This document shows, piece after piece, positions 50,661 to 61,800 of a stretch of DNA of 64,000 nucleotides; position 1 is the stretch's first letter; every line of letters starts with the position of its first letter. A program made the translations under genes and the position numbers. Source of the stretch: Hesseltinella vesiculosa (lineage: Eukaryota > Mucoromycota > Mucoromycetes > Mucorales > Cunninghamellaceae); the NCBI GenBank assembly GCA_002104935.1, contig MCGT01000024.1, positions 333,651-397,650 on the forward strand, written 5' to 3'. A model generated the notes under the pieces. That model saw only the letters and a program-made list of their open reading frames with translations, was not told the origin of the DNA and did no database searches.

Positions 50661-52867
50661 TCAGTAGCACCAAAACGTAAACATGGCTAGGATGGCAATG
50701 GTCAGAAACACCCAAGGAGAAGCTTGGACTGGCAAGCTCAAGTCGGTGAAATGGGACAGAAGGGGGAATGGGTGGGGAGCTCGAGCCTTGGGCTTGGAGG
50801 AGAGCATGGTCAGATCCGGTTGCGGGAGGTCGATCAAAAGGCCGTTTTGCGCAAGCAAATGGGTCCATTCAGCAAGTAAAAACTTGGACTTTTCTTGTTG
50901 CTCGAGCTGGTGGTATGATTGGCGCATTTGTAGGAGACGGTCTTGCATCTGTTGATCCAGTCGTTGGCGTTGTTCATGGACATAGTGGGCCAGCCGAAGA
51001 TGAATGTTTCGCTCTTGCCGGACGCGCAGCTCGTTTATCCGTTCTGCTAATTCACGAGTGGTGCCTTGGTGTGTCATGGTTTCCAAGTCCAGCATGATGG
51101 TTGTCGACAAGGAAGGGGGTAAGTTGGCCATGGAAGTAGGGAATGATGTCATGTGCGATGATAATGGGGTGGGCGTGGTTTGATTGGTAAATGATGACGT
51201 ATTATCAGAAAATGCAGAGGATGAACCTGCGGACGAGCCGGACGAGGACATTCCACTGGCAAGGTCACTATTGCGAGGAGCTGCCGAAATCTCCGAGGGT
51301 GATTGGTGCATCAAAGCCGAAGATTCAATCCAGCGAGGATGGACCTTGTTCTGTTCTCGGCGCCAGTTCATAAACTTGATCGTAGTGTCATGTCGTAGTT
51401 GAGCAAGGTGGGTCTCGAAGAGAAATTGGCGAAGCTGGACAAGTTTGGTGTAGGACGAAGCCGTGTAGCACGGAAGGATGGTGTGATTTGTGCCGGAAGA
51501 AGGCGGCTGTGGTCCAGTGCCTCCAGGATTCATTTTTTTCGGCGACATCATGTGCTTGGTGCTGACAGAGAGAGGAGGGAGCAAGGCTTCGTGGTTGGAG
51601 GGCGAAGACGAGGACGCGGACGATGGCACAGACGTCGAGGAGGATTGGGTATAAGGGCTCTGAAAGGACGAGTTGGTGGGTGTTGCCGGCGCTGGATGCT
51701 GGTTGTCTAGCTGGACAAGGCGGATCAGGTCCTCAAGCGATGGGCCACCGGTGAAAATGTGAATGTCGTGGTCATTCAGGTCCTGTAGCACTTGGCGTTT
51801 AATTTGGCTTTCTTGTTCACGGGACAGCAGATCTGACTTGACAATGACGGGGATCACATTGACGAGCTCATGGATGGCCCGGAGGTACTCCAAATCCACA
51901 CGTTTTAGGCGGTCAAGGATCAAATACAAGCAAGCATCGACATGGGTATGGCCGCCTACGTCGTTGTGCAGCAATCGCTTCAACGTCTTGGTGTTAGGTT
52001 GTGTGGGTGACAGTAGCTGGTTCGTCAGATGAAATTGCCGTTCCAGGTATTGTGCCGTTGATCGGATCACTGTCTTTGCCTGGACGAAAATGCTCTGGTC
52101 ATCAATAGCTCCATTTTTTTTTGCTTAGTGATGCTTACATCTACCCAATCGCCATAACCAGGGGTATCAATTAAGCAGAGATTCTTGACAACCGGGCTGT
52201 CCTCCAGATCTTGCAGATGGCTAGGTTTGTTGATGGTGCTTGCGTAGTATTCCTTGATGCTATGTGATGGGCCGTTGTTGTCGCTACAGGAGATCGAAGT
52301 GGCGGTATCCATCACCACGTTGTGGCCATCTGTGTCGAAGTTGAGCGAGGTAGGGTCGTGGAGCCGGTCGCTATAGAGTTGATGGCCAATGATGTCAGGG
52401 AGAATGCGCATGGCTTGAATCAGAGCCGTTTTCCCAATACCAGAGTCGCCACAGATCATGATGCGAAAATAGCCCAGGTACTGCTGCGGTAATGGCTTTG
52501 AAGCTTGCTGGCGATCCATGGGGATGGTCATCCGTGGCACGATAAGATCGAAAGGAGAGGCGGTTTGGTCAGCAGGCAGAGACCGAGACGGTTGACCAGT
52601 TTGGTGTGTCTCCAAGGTCCAAGTTGACATATCATCGGTCTGATTGTCGTCGACATCCAGGTCTTCAAGATGACTCATGTTTGTGGCAGACGAGGAGCTT
52701 GTCAGGCTGGATCGATGTCGCTTTATGGGTGGCGGTTGATGGATGAAAGAGGACATGTTGGTCAAGGACATGAAGGCCGGAGCGACAGTGTCATCGTCAT
52801 CCGAGATACTTTTTACACCAAAGTCAGCTGTTGGTGTCGTGCCAGGGCCATTCGTTGTTAAGGTCAT
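50661..52867 (-). CDS. Septin-like GTPase with C-terminal membrane segment
   Basis: Exons 52867-52139 and 52079-50661, 715 residues. A disordered Asp/Ser-rich N-terminus precedes the septin-type G domain: FRIMICGDSGIGKTALI (P-loop, G1), KNLCLIDTPGYGDWVD (G3) and HVDACLYLILDRLKRVDLEYL, then VIPVIVKSDLLSREQE (G4-like, KSD instead of AKAD). This is the septin pattern, but with long Ser-rich inserts around 51230-51700. A heptad-rich coiled coil (RLDQQMQDRLLQMRQSYHQLEQQE) follows. The protein ends with WVFLTIAILAMFTFWCY, a hydrophobic stretch at the very C-terminus typical of tail anchoring. Septins form filaments at membranes and division sites; a transmembrane tail is unusual for the family. Confidence 0.82.
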
Positions 52868-53969
52868 GGGAATTAAAAATGGAGGTAAACTATCTACAGG
52901 GGAACGGGAATTGGGCTATTTACGAGAGAAGGAGACGGGGAAAAGTAGTGGAGGATGGAGGAATTTATACAAAAGGAGCAATGGGTATAATTTAAAAAAA
53001 GAAAATAAAAAGATAAAGAAGCAGGAAAAATGGACGAAAGTCTGCAGGCAAAAAGTCGAAATGCCGCCAAACTGTCACGTGTTTAGTCCGCCGCTCCCCA
53101 CAAAAGGAAGTCGCAGGTGGTGGGCCTTCTATCATTCATGCGTTAAGGAGGCAATGAGTAGATGAGTACACTACTTATGGCAAGTACCGTTTGTCATGAA
53201 AGCACTAGAAGCATACGCACTGTGACGTGAAGAAGGCCAGGACGGGCTTGGGCAGAGTTTGTTGCAGTGCCTGCAGTTCAGCTCGACGAGTGAGCCAGCT
53301 AACCTTCATATCTGAGATTGGGAGTGAGTCGATTTTCAATAGGCCCTGATCAAAATGGCTGATTTCTTGGGGGTGGGGGTTTACTGGGGAATCGGAAGGG
53401 TCAGAATGTAACGGACACCAAATTGGATGGGTACTCATAGATTTTTGCACCCATGATAATATTTACTTCGATTCAATGACTTGAAAGAGCTCTTAGCATT
53501 TGCTTCTTCTTGCCAAAATCGAGCCAATGTTCAATCTCCGAAGACAGGCACTTCGTTTTGCAAGCAACGGGCGGACACTTGATGATGCAGCCCACCCGGT
53601 CTATCAGTGCCACGCAGAAATAAAGCAGGGCAATCTGACTAGCACAATTACACGTTCGCCCATGGTTCCAACATTAAACACCTCACTCATGGTCCTGGCC
53701 ATGCGCCTGTGGCTCATGTCATCCCTCTCTCTGGTGCCCAGTCGTGCTGGTTCACTGCAGCCACCAACCCTATTCCGACGTCATTGATCCGCTGCTGCAA
53801 TTGAGTTTTACACAAGAATTAGTGCTGCGCAATCTTTCGATTGCGCATTTATGTGATTTGGCATTTTTTTACATAACCAGGCGCATTAAGTATGCAGTTG
53901 GTCTATCATCTATGAAGGGGGAAGGAGAGAAAGAGAGTGGAGGAAAAAGAAGTTGCGAACGACGTGAGG
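52868..53969. other. Intergenic with weak ORFs
   Basis: A minus-strand frame at 53450-53205 begins around STHPIWCPLHSDPSD and includes WLTRRAELQALQQTLPKP, which looks protein-like, but no partner exon, domain or homologue is apparent. Plus-strand frames at 53500-53870 overlap in two phases and could be a decayed coding fragment. None is called. Confidence 0.3.
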
Positions 53970-54427
53970 CTACTGGGTGCTGTCCTTGACCTTGTCCCAT
54001 GTTTGTTTGGCCATGCCACAGTAATCTGTCTTGATCAGAGTGTGGGCGAAGCCAGTGACATGGTCGTTCCATGAGTGCTTTACTGGAAAAAAAAAAGAGC
54101 AAGAAGAAAAGGGTTTCAGGGGCTTTTTGTGAGTATGGCGATTTTTCACAGTTACGTTTGATGGTGCAACTTACCGGAAGGCATCAAGCGGTCATTGATG
54201 TATTTCTTTGAATCTTGAACAGGGCTAATATCGGGTAGAACAGATTCCATAGGGTGGTTGGCCAGTTGATGGGTAGATGTTGACGAAGTAATATGGTCAA
54301 GTTTGGAGCGAGCGGATTGTAATCGACTTTGGAGATCACCAGTGTCTTTCAAGAGGTCATCTCTGAACTTGTAAGTAACTGCTGAAACAACAACAAGACC
54401 GGCAATCAAAGGAACAGTACGAGGCAT
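53970..54427 (-). CDS. Small inner-membrane protein, Mic12 (MICOS)-like
   Basis: Exons 54427-54175 and 54082-53970 join in phase to 121 residues. An N-terminal hydrophobic segment (VPLIAGLVVVSAVTYKF) is followed by a helical charged region (DTGDLQSRLQSARSKLD) and a C-terminal block WNDHVTGFAHTLIKTDYCG ending KQTWDKVKDSTQ. One membrane helix near the N-terminus, a short soluble remainder and a conserved Trp/Asn C-terminal block fit the Mic12/Aim5 subunit of the mitochondrial MICOS complex, which shapes cristae junctions. Small proteins are hard to assign, so the name is tentative. The gene ends about 170 bp from the Tc1 element, which inserted upstream of it without breaking the frame. Confidence 0.5.
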
Positions 54428-54597
54428 GGGACGAGAATTTGAGTGTAGAATAAAAAACAAAAAAAGAAACAAACAAGGGGCGCCGTTCAGTGTTTTTTTT
54501 TTTTTTTTTTTTCGCGGACGAACAAAGCCAAAAATGGAAGGACATGAGTTTTTTTTTTTTTTTGCGCCTGTTTCAATGAGACACTCTTGTGTCTGTA

Positions 54598-54644
54598 CCG
54601 TACCGTAACCTCGAAAAAAAAATTGGAAAGTGTTCAAATTCCGC
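54598..54644 (+). repeat. Tc1 left terminal inverted repeat
   Basis: 47 bases identical in reverse complement to 55954-56000, with a central run of nine A. It likely contains transposase-binding sites. Confidence 0.95.
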
Positions 54645-54729
54645 CCCAATCAGTGAGAGGTGTCGTGGAAATAAAACGGGGTTTTTACGTCATCAGACGT
54701 GTCTTTTTCACTTTTTTTTTCACTCAAAC

Positions 54730-55758
54730 ATGGCACTATCAACTGAAGTTAAAGCCCAAGTTTACAGAATGAAAAAACTCGGATGCAGTAACAAGGAAAT
54801 CGTATCTGAATTTCAGCTTTCAACTTCTAGAATTTACCAGATAATGAACGAATACGAAGATCGAGGCACATTCGAACGTAAAAAGGGCTCAGGAAGAAAA
54901 CCAAAACTCACCGACCGTGACCGAAGGGCCCTTTCGTCGTATGTAAAAAAAAATAGGCGAGCTCCACTTACTGACATCAAGGTGAATCTACTCAATGATG
55001 TTCACATCTGCACGATTCGCAAGGAGCTTCATGGAATGGGATACCATTCGCGTGTTGCAAAGAAAAAACCATACCTGACCGACAGACATAAAGCAGCAAG
55101 ACTAGCATTTGCAAAAGCGCACAGAAACTGGTCAATTGAAGACTGGAAGAGCGTGCTATGGACCGATGAAGCGACTTTTGAAATTGGTGAAGAATCGAGG
55201 CAGGTACGCGTATGGCGTTTGAAGGACGAAGGCTACCAAGAAAACTGTCTTTTGAAGACTTTCAGAAGCAATCGATCGTCGATAATGGTGTGGGGAGGTA
55301 TAGCCCATGGAAAGCGAACTGACTTGGCGATATTCCGCAAGACCGGAAGGAATGAACGCGAGACCAAGTCGAAGTCTGAGGATTTTGTGGAGCTCGCCTA
55401 TGAGGGCCCTATTTCGAAGTATCAGCAGGAGAACCCTGGCTTTATTCTGATGGAGGATGGTGCCTCCACTCACCGGAGTCTTTTGTCGAAGAAATGGAGA
55501 AAGGACCATGGCATTGAGAAGTTGGACTGGCCAGCGCAGTCGCCTGATCTGAACCCAATTGAAAACCTCTGGAAAAAAATGAAGAACCGCGTATCAGCCA
55601 AGTTTAAACCAGGAACTACGCTTGATAAGTTCAGACCGATGGTTAAAAAAGCTTGGGATGATCTTAACCCTGAGGATGATTGGAACAAGTTGATCGAATC
55701 TATGCCAGAGAGATTGAAAGCAGTGATAGATAATAAAGGAGGAAGCACGCGATGGTGA
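54730..55758 (+). CDS. Tc1-family transposase
   Basis: 342 residues, a standard length for Tc1 transposases. The start at 54730 (MALSTEVKAQ) is preferred over an upstream in-frame Met at 54589 that lies outside the element. N-terminal helix-turn-helix pair: VYRMKKLGCSNKEIVSEF and LSTSRIYQIM, then GSGRKPKLTDRDRRAL (the GRPR-like linker). Catalytic triad: Asp in SVLWTDEATFEI, Asp in FILMEDGASTH, and Glu in SPDLNPIENLWKKMK, with 34 residues between the last two, so DD34E. VWGGIAHGKRTDLA is the usual core strand. No stop or frameshift. It moves the element by cut-and-paste at TA sites. Confidence 0.95.
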   Translation: MALSTEVKAQVYRMKKLGCSNKEIVSEFQLSTSRIYQIMNEYEDRGTFERKKGSGRKPKLTDRDRRALSSYVKKNRRAPLTDIKVNLLNDVHICTIRKELHGMGYHSRVAKKKPYLTDRHKAARLAFAKAHRNWSIEDWKSVLWTDEATFEIGEESRQVRVWRLKDEGYQENCLLKTFRSNRSSIMVWGGIAHGKRTDLAIFRKTGRNERETKSKSEDFVELAYEGPISKYQQENPGFILMEDGASTHRSLLSKKWRKDHGIEKLDWPAQSPDLNPIENLWKKMKNRVSAKFKPGTTLDKFRPMVKKAWDDLNPEDDWNKLIESMPERLKAVIDNKGGSTRW

Positions 55759-55953
55759 GGTTCACTAATTTTGACACCATTTTTGTCATATACCCTGTCT
55801 GCTCCCTATAATATTTCCAGAGCTCATTTTCAAATGGAAGAAAGTTCATATACTAGGCTCCTCTCACACTAAGTTTGGTCCCATTTACTCCTGTTTTAAT
55901 GATGAATATGGCCATTCAACTCAAGAGGACCATTTAAAAAAAAAAAAAATGTT

Positions 55954-56000
55954 GCGGAATTTGAACACTTTCCAATTTTTTTTTCGAGGTTACGGTACGG
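55954..56000 (-). repeat. Tc1 right terminal inverted repeat
   Basis: 47 bases, an exact inverted copy of 54598-54644. Confidence 0.95.
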
Positions 56001-56121
56001 TACTATAACTTATTTGGCTAGTGATATGCACTGTTCATGGACAGCATCGTTTTAATTTGAACAGGTCACAGCCACTGGATTTCCTCGATCGTTTGACGCG
56101 AGAAACGCTTATTTTTGAGCC

Positions 56122-56487
56122 GTGATTACTTTTATCTTGTCTAGCAGCGCAACCAAATTATTTCCGAGCGTGCGAAACACTGTCTTGTGCGTGCAGGTCA
56201 AAGAGTCAACCCCAGAAAAGAAAAAGGCGGCGCTATTTCAAATGACTGGTGCTTTGAGGCTGCTTTTTGCAAGCGAAGCGGCTTTGAAACAGACACGGTA
56301 CCGAAAGAAGAAACTGACAGCATTGGAACAAGTTGTACTTGGTAGCATGGGCCTTGTACTTTTGGGATTGCATTTTATATTGAGGGCAGTCTTCGCTGAT
56401 GACCAGCTGCCCTGGTGTGCACTGGCCAGTAATCAAAAGCGCCGTGCGGAAGTTGAATTGGCCACACAAATTCTCGCTTCGTTTTGA
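56122..56487 (+). other. Unrecognised ORF remnant
   Basis: An open frame of 121 codons. From the GTG-like boundary at about 56200 it encodes a basic segment (STPEKKKAALFQMTG), a second basic patch (TRYRKKKLTALEQ) and a hydrophobic run (GSMGLVLLGLHFILRAVFA). It has no clear promoter, start or partner exon and sits between the transposon and repeat copy C. I cannot name it; it may be a gene fragment. Confidence 0.2.
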
Positions 56488-56504
56488 AAAAAAATGTCAA
56501 ATGC

Positions 56505-56785
56505 TACACAGCACTTTTGAGTCGTCAGATCGGTTTGATGTTTCGTAAGGATACTCAAATGCATGAATGATTGTAGTGCTGAAAAAATCACGTGAATTGG
56601 TGAAAGTCGCCCAGCCAACTTTGATCAGGTTTGTTTTGAGACCTCCAGTTCTCCAGCTAAAAAAAATGGAAAAATCGGTCATTTTCTCCAGGGGACCGGC
56701 CGACCCCTCAGGCGGTCCTGATGAAAAATCGCAGTGCAAAGCTGTTCTAATTAAATTCATCCCAAATCTTGCAAAACAGTGAAGA
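56505..56785 (+). repeat. Dispersed ~280-bp repeat, copy C
   Basis: Third copy, same orientation. It shares CATGAATGA, CTGAAAAAAT, CCAGCTAAAAAAAAT, GAAAAATCGGTCATTT, CAGTGCAAA and ATTCATCCCAAAT with copies A and B. It begins about 500 bp from the right end of the Tc1 element. Confidence 0.7.
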
Positions 56786-56949
56786 ATCATGAGAAATGAC
56801 TATGTCTATGACTGATCTGTATAATCTGGGACAATCATCGGTCATTACGGCTTAAATCGGGTACCCGTTTGACGATTCTACAGGCGGACCACAGCTAATT
56901 TTTGCACGGCCCAGAGCTACTTTTTTTTTTTCTGGCGGTTTCATGCGAT

Positions 56950-57333
56950 TTACATTTTGTCAGTATGGCAGGAAAAAGATGCCTTTATACGGTATAGTGG
57001 TAATTTCAGTGGGTAGGAGGGGGTAAAATATAAATGTGAATCATAGGGATTGGGGGTAGGGTCAGTATGATAAATTGATAAGAGATGTTCAGTGATAGCC
57101 GAAACCACAGCCTTTTTGTTTGATGCTGCGATTCTTTTAGACACTTCGTTGGCTAGTTGCTCCATGATTTTGTTCAGAGGCGAGTTGACAATAATCTTTG
57201 ACTTTTCCAATTTCTTGAAAAGGCCATCCACAGTGATCTTGTCCAGTTCCGCAATTTGGCCAGCCATGATAACCCGTGTTCTGACTTTCTTCTTGTAATT
57301 CAATACTAGACACCTTTTATTTGGGATAATCAA
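56950..57333 (-). CDS. Unrecognised ORF (second frame of a decayed cassette)
   Basis: 127-codon frame; the more likely start is the internal Met at about 57267 (MAGQIAELDKITVDGLF). It encodes a helical basic/acidic region (LFKKLEKSKIIVNSPLNKI; MEQLANEVSKRIAASNKK) and a Pro/Tyr-rich end. It follows, on the same strand and only about 40 bp downstream, the longer degenerate coding relic. No family recognised. Confidence 0.3.
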   Translation of the reverse strand: MIIPNKRCLVLNYKKKVRTRVIMAGQIAELDKITVDGLFKKLEKSKIIVNSPLNKIMEQLANEVSKRIAASNKKAVVSAITEHLLSIYHTDPTPNPYDSHLYFTPSYPLKLPLYRIKASFSCHTDKM

Positions 57334-57371
57334 TTGTTAGAAATATGTATAAATGTGGTAAATGAAAGAGC

Positions 57372-58692
57372 CTATCGAATCCTTTTCGGTGTGAAAGAGG
57401 GAGAGCAAAAAAAGAGAGTTGCGTAAAGAAAAAAAAAAAGAAAGGAAACGGCGGACTCTAACAAAGGGCAACTGTGGCAGAAGGCATTGCAGGTAAAAAT
57501 TTCGTCGAAATTGGTTTTTAGCTGACGGATTTGTATGAGGCGAGAGTGGGTGTGGATGCTGTCCAAGTTTATCATCTTATTTTCAGCAATTTTACAGGCA
57601 GAGGTCCAAGAATTGTCGTCGACAAACATCCTGCACGAATTGCGGGCACCATCCAATTGAAAGTTGTTCGTGTTACCGGTAGGGCCGCATTCTGCATACA
57701 AGCGACCGTCGATTCTAATGCTTCCGGTGATGAGTATATCGAAGGCGAGCGATCCAATCATCAGCTTAGCTACACTGAAAGAACCCCTCGGCTTGGTTGA
57801 CAGTTCCGACGAAGAGGTCCTTGAACCGAGTGTTTAATTCAGGGAGACTTGATTGGATGCGGCTAGCTGTCGCCTTTTCAGCATGGTTGTCGAGTTCGGT
57901 GTTATGGCTGTAGATTTCAAGAGTGGTAATTAACATCTTTTCTTCGTCAATCAGGATTGCACTAGTGATGGCCAATGCCACGACAAAGGGCTGGTTTGCA
58001 GTGGTGGTCCAGTTTTGGTTGGGAACTGCGACCATATGGTCATTCAGTTACTGGTACTTGCAAGATTTTATAAACGCAGGAAGTCTACCGTTTTCAGCAA
58101 TGCTGCTGATGTCGGTCTTTGTAGGGTATACAATGGTACGAGGGCGTTTGGTGGTAGGAGCATGAGGAGAGAGGCTAGCCAGATGTTACCAATGATTACA
58201 ACTGAATCAAGCTCTTGGGCGACAAAAGTACGCTAGCTTTGTTTCCATTGGCATCAGCAATGGTGGCAGGGACGACAATGTAATCCTCAGCGAAAAGTAA
58301 AGATTGTCGTAATTCTGACTGCTAAACGTAAATATGGCACCTTTGTTCATGGTAAAAATAAGAATGAGTATTTTAAGACTAAGTGAAAAGATGTTAAACA
58401 AGCAACCTACCGAATCCGGTGCTTAACCTTTGACAATCAACGTAGGAAAGGGGAAGAGATGGCGGCGACCCCAAAAAAGAGACTTGCTTTTACGACAAAA
58501 AAAAAAGGAGGGACAACCCAAGGTACATGGCTCGTGATGATGAACCAACAAACTGACAACTCTAACAAGATCGTTTATTGCTCTGGTCGCTTGCGTTTGA
58601 TTCTTGAAGCTCTTCAAAAAAAGCGTGTTCGGTGTCATCTGGAGAAGAAAAAAGTAGCGAAAAATAAAAACTGATAAGCAGGATTTTATCAA
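57372..58692 (-). pseudogene. Degenerate coding relic, family unknown
   Basis: Several protein-like segments lie in order on the minus strand: TRAINDLVRVVSLLVHHHEP (about 58600-58540), then LLFAEDYIVVPATIADANG (about 58300-58245), RPRTIVYPTKTDISSIAENG (about 58145-58085), NQPFVVALAITSAILIDEEK (about 58000-57940), and GSLAFDILITGSIRIDG (about 57755-57705). They are separated by an in-frame TAA (about 58050) and frame changes (about 58170, 57775), not by convincing introns. The segments read as one formerly continuous protein of at least 400 residues. Origin is unknown; a transposon or an integrated RNA-virus gene are both open, without evidence to choose. Confidence 0.35.
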
Positions 58693-58854
58693 TGAGATAT
58701 TTGTGATAGACTTGGCGAGTAAAAAGAACGATAAAAATAAGTGTGACTCAATGTGTGTTGGCTTTTATTTTAGCTGTTGAGGTCTGCCGTTCTGGAATGC
58801 TACTATTGCGGGATCGTAGAAATGGTCAAGTCTGTGAGTTGGCATGTAACAATC

Positions 58855-61800
58855 TATTTCGTGCGCGGGCACAAGCCATTTCGTGCGCGGACTCTAGCTA
58901 TTTCGTGCGCGGGCTCAAGCCATTTCGTGTGCGGGCACAAGTTATTTCGTGTGCGGGCACAAGCCATTTCGTGTGCGGGCAACACATCAAAACCATTTTT
59001 TTTTCTGACTTCAGAGTTAGAAGAAACATTGATGTTGCTCTCATATAAACATTAACTTGGGCAACATTTCGATGAGCTTGAGAGATGATTGGGAAAGAGC
59101 AGGTTGAACTCGATTATAAAATAAAAATGAACATGCTTTTTTGTTTATTAGGCACAAGCCATTTCGTGAGCAGGCTCAAGCCATTTCGTGAGCGGGCTCA
59201 AGCCATTTCGTGTGCGTGCTCAAGCCATTTCGTGTGCGGGCTCAAGCCATTTCGTGTGCGGGCTCAAGCCATTTTGTGTGCGGGCTCAAGCTATTTCGTG
59301 TGCGTGCTCAAGCCATTTCGTGTGCGGGCTCAAGCTATTTCGTGCACGGGCTCAAGCCATTTCGTGTGCGGGCTCAAGCTATTTCGTGTGCGGGCTCAGG
59401 CCATATCGTGCGCGGGCTCAAGCCATTTCGTGTGCGTGCTCAAGCCATTTCGTGTGCGGGCTCAAGCCATTTCGTGTGCGGGCTCAAGCCATTTTGTGTG
59501 CGGGCTCAAGCTATTTCGTGTGCGTGCTCAAGCCATTTCGTGTGCGGGCTCAAGCTATTTCGTGCGCGGGCTCAAGCCATTTCGTGTGCGGGCTCAAGCT
59601 ATTTCGTGTGCGGGCTCAAGCCATATCGTGCGCGGGCTCAAGCCATTTCGTGTGCGTGCTCAAGCTATTTCGTGCGCGGGCTCAAGCCATTTCGTGTGCG
59701 GGCTCAAGCCATTTCGTGTGCGGGCAACACATCAAAACCATTTTTTTTCTGACTTCAGAGTTAGAAGAAACATTGATGTTGCTCTCATATAGACATTAAC
59801 TTGGGCAACATTTCGATGAGCTTGAGAGATGATTGGGAAAGAGCAGGTTGAACTCGATTATAAAATAAAAATGAACATGCTTTTTTGTTTATTAGGCACA
59901 AGCCATTTCGTGTGCGGGCTCAAGCTATTTCGTGCGCGGGCTCAAGCCATTTCGTGTGCGGGCTCAAGCTATTTCGTGTGCGGGCTCAAGCCATTTCGTG
60001 AGCGGGCTCAAGCTATTTCGTGTGCGGGCTCAAGCTATTTCGTGTGCGGCCAACACATCAAAACCATTTTTTTTTCAGACTTCAGAGTTAGAAGAAACAT
60101 TGATGTTGCTCTCATATGAACATTAACTTGGGCAACATTTCGATGAGCTTGAGAGATGATTGGGAAAGAGCAGGTTGAACTCGATTATAAAATAAAAATG
60201 AACATGCTTTTTTGTTTATTAGGCACAAGCCATTTCGTGAGCGGGCTCAAGCCATTTCGTGAGCGGGCTCAAGCTATTTCGTGCGCGGGCTCAGGCCATT
60301 TCGTGTGCGGGCTCAAGCCATTTCGTGTGCGGGCTCAAGCCATTTCGTGTGCGGGCTCAAGCCATTTCGTGTGCGGGCTCAAGCCATTTCGTGTGCGGGC
60401 TCAAGCCATTTCGTGTGCGGGCTCAAGCCATTTCGTGTGCGGGCTCAAGCCATTTTGTGTGCGGGCTCAAGCTATTTCGTGTGCGTGCTCAAGCCATTTC
60501 GTGAGCGGGCTCAAGCTATTTCGTGCGCGGGCTCAAGCCATTTCGTGTGCGGGCTCAAGCCATTTCGTGTGCGGGCTCAAGCTATTTCGTGTGCGGGCTC
60601 AAGCCATTTCGTGTGCGGGCAACACATCAAAACCATTTTTTTTTCAGACTTCAGAGTTAGAAGAAATATTGATGTTGCTCTCATATAAACATAAACTTGG
60701 GCAACATTTCGATGAGCTTGAGAGATGATTGGGAAAGAGCAGGTTGAACTCGATTATAAAATAAAAATGAACATGCTTTTTTGTTTATTAGGCACAAGCC
60801 ATTTCGTGAGCGGGCTCAAGCTATTTCGTGCGCGGGCTCAAGCCATTTCGTGTGCGGGCTCAAGCTATTTCGTGCGCGGGCTCAAGCTATTTCGTGCGCG
60901 GGCTCAAGCCATTTCGTGTGCGGGCTCAAGCTATTTCGTGTGCGGGCTCAAGCCATTTCGTGTGCGGGCTCAAGCCATTTCGTGTGCGGGCTCAAGCCAT
61001 TTCGTGTGCGGGCTCAAGCTATTTCGTGTGCGGGCTCAAGCTATTTCGTGCGCGGGCTTAAGCCATTTCGTGTGCGGGCTCAAGCCATTTCGTGCGCGGG
61101 CTCAAGCCATTTCGTGTGCGGGCTCAAGCTATTTCGTGTGCGGGCTCAAGCCATTTCGTGAGCGGGCTCAAGCTATTTCGTGTGCGGGCTCAAGCCATTT
61201 CGTGTGCGGCCAACACATCAAAACCATTTTTTTTTCAGACTTCAGAGTTAGAAGAAACATTGATGTTGCTCTCATATAAACATTAACTTGGGCAACATTT
61301 CGATGAGCTTGAGAGATGATTGGGAAAGAGCAGGTTGAACTCGATTATAAAATAAAAATGAACATGCTTTTTTGTTTATTAGGCACAAGCCATTTCGTGA
61401 GCAGGCTCAAGCCATTTCGTGAGCGGGCTCAAGCCATTTCGTGTGCGTGCTCAAGCCATTTCGTGTGCGGGCTCAAGCCATTTCGTGTGCGGGCTCAAGC
61501 CATTTTGTGTGCGGGCTCAAGCTATTTCGTGTGCGGGCTCAAGCCATATCGTGCGCGGGCTCAAGCCATTTCGTGTGCGGGCTCAAGCCATTTCGTGTGC
61601 GGGCTCAAGCTATTTCGTGTGCGGGCTCAAGCCATTTCGTGAGCGGGCTCAAGCTATTTCGTGTGCGGGCTCAAGCTATTTCGTGCGCGGGCTCAAGCCA
61701 TTTCGTGAGCGGGCTCAAGCTATTTCGTGTGCGGGCTCAAGCCATTTCGTGTGCGGGCTCAAGCCATTTCGTGTGCGGGCTCAAGCCATTTCGTGTGCGG

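Larger units (their letters stand above)
54598..56000 (+). mobile_element. Complete Tc1/mariner element (DD34E)
   Basis: A 1,403-bp element bounded by perfect 47-bp terminal inverted repeats (54598-54644 and 55954-56000; outer end CCGTACCGTAACCTCG). It is flanked by TA on both sides (54596-54597 and 56001-56002), the target duplication of the Tc1/mariner superfamily. It contains one uninterrupted transposase frame. Identical termini and an open frame point to recent insertion and possible activity. Confidence 0.95.

Noticed and set aside
54589..54729. Upstream in-frame start of the transposase
   Set aside because: The first Met lies outside the inverted repeat; the Met at 54730 gives a standard Tc1 N-terminus.
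57923..58165. Plus-strand ORF beginning MVINIFSSSIRIAL
   Set aside because: Opposite strand shows a longer series of protein-like segments; this frame has no recognisable feature.
58459..58674. Small basic plus-strand ORF MAATPKKRLAFTTKK
   Set aside because: Overlaps the minus-strand relic; basic character comes from A-rich tracts. Not decisive either way.
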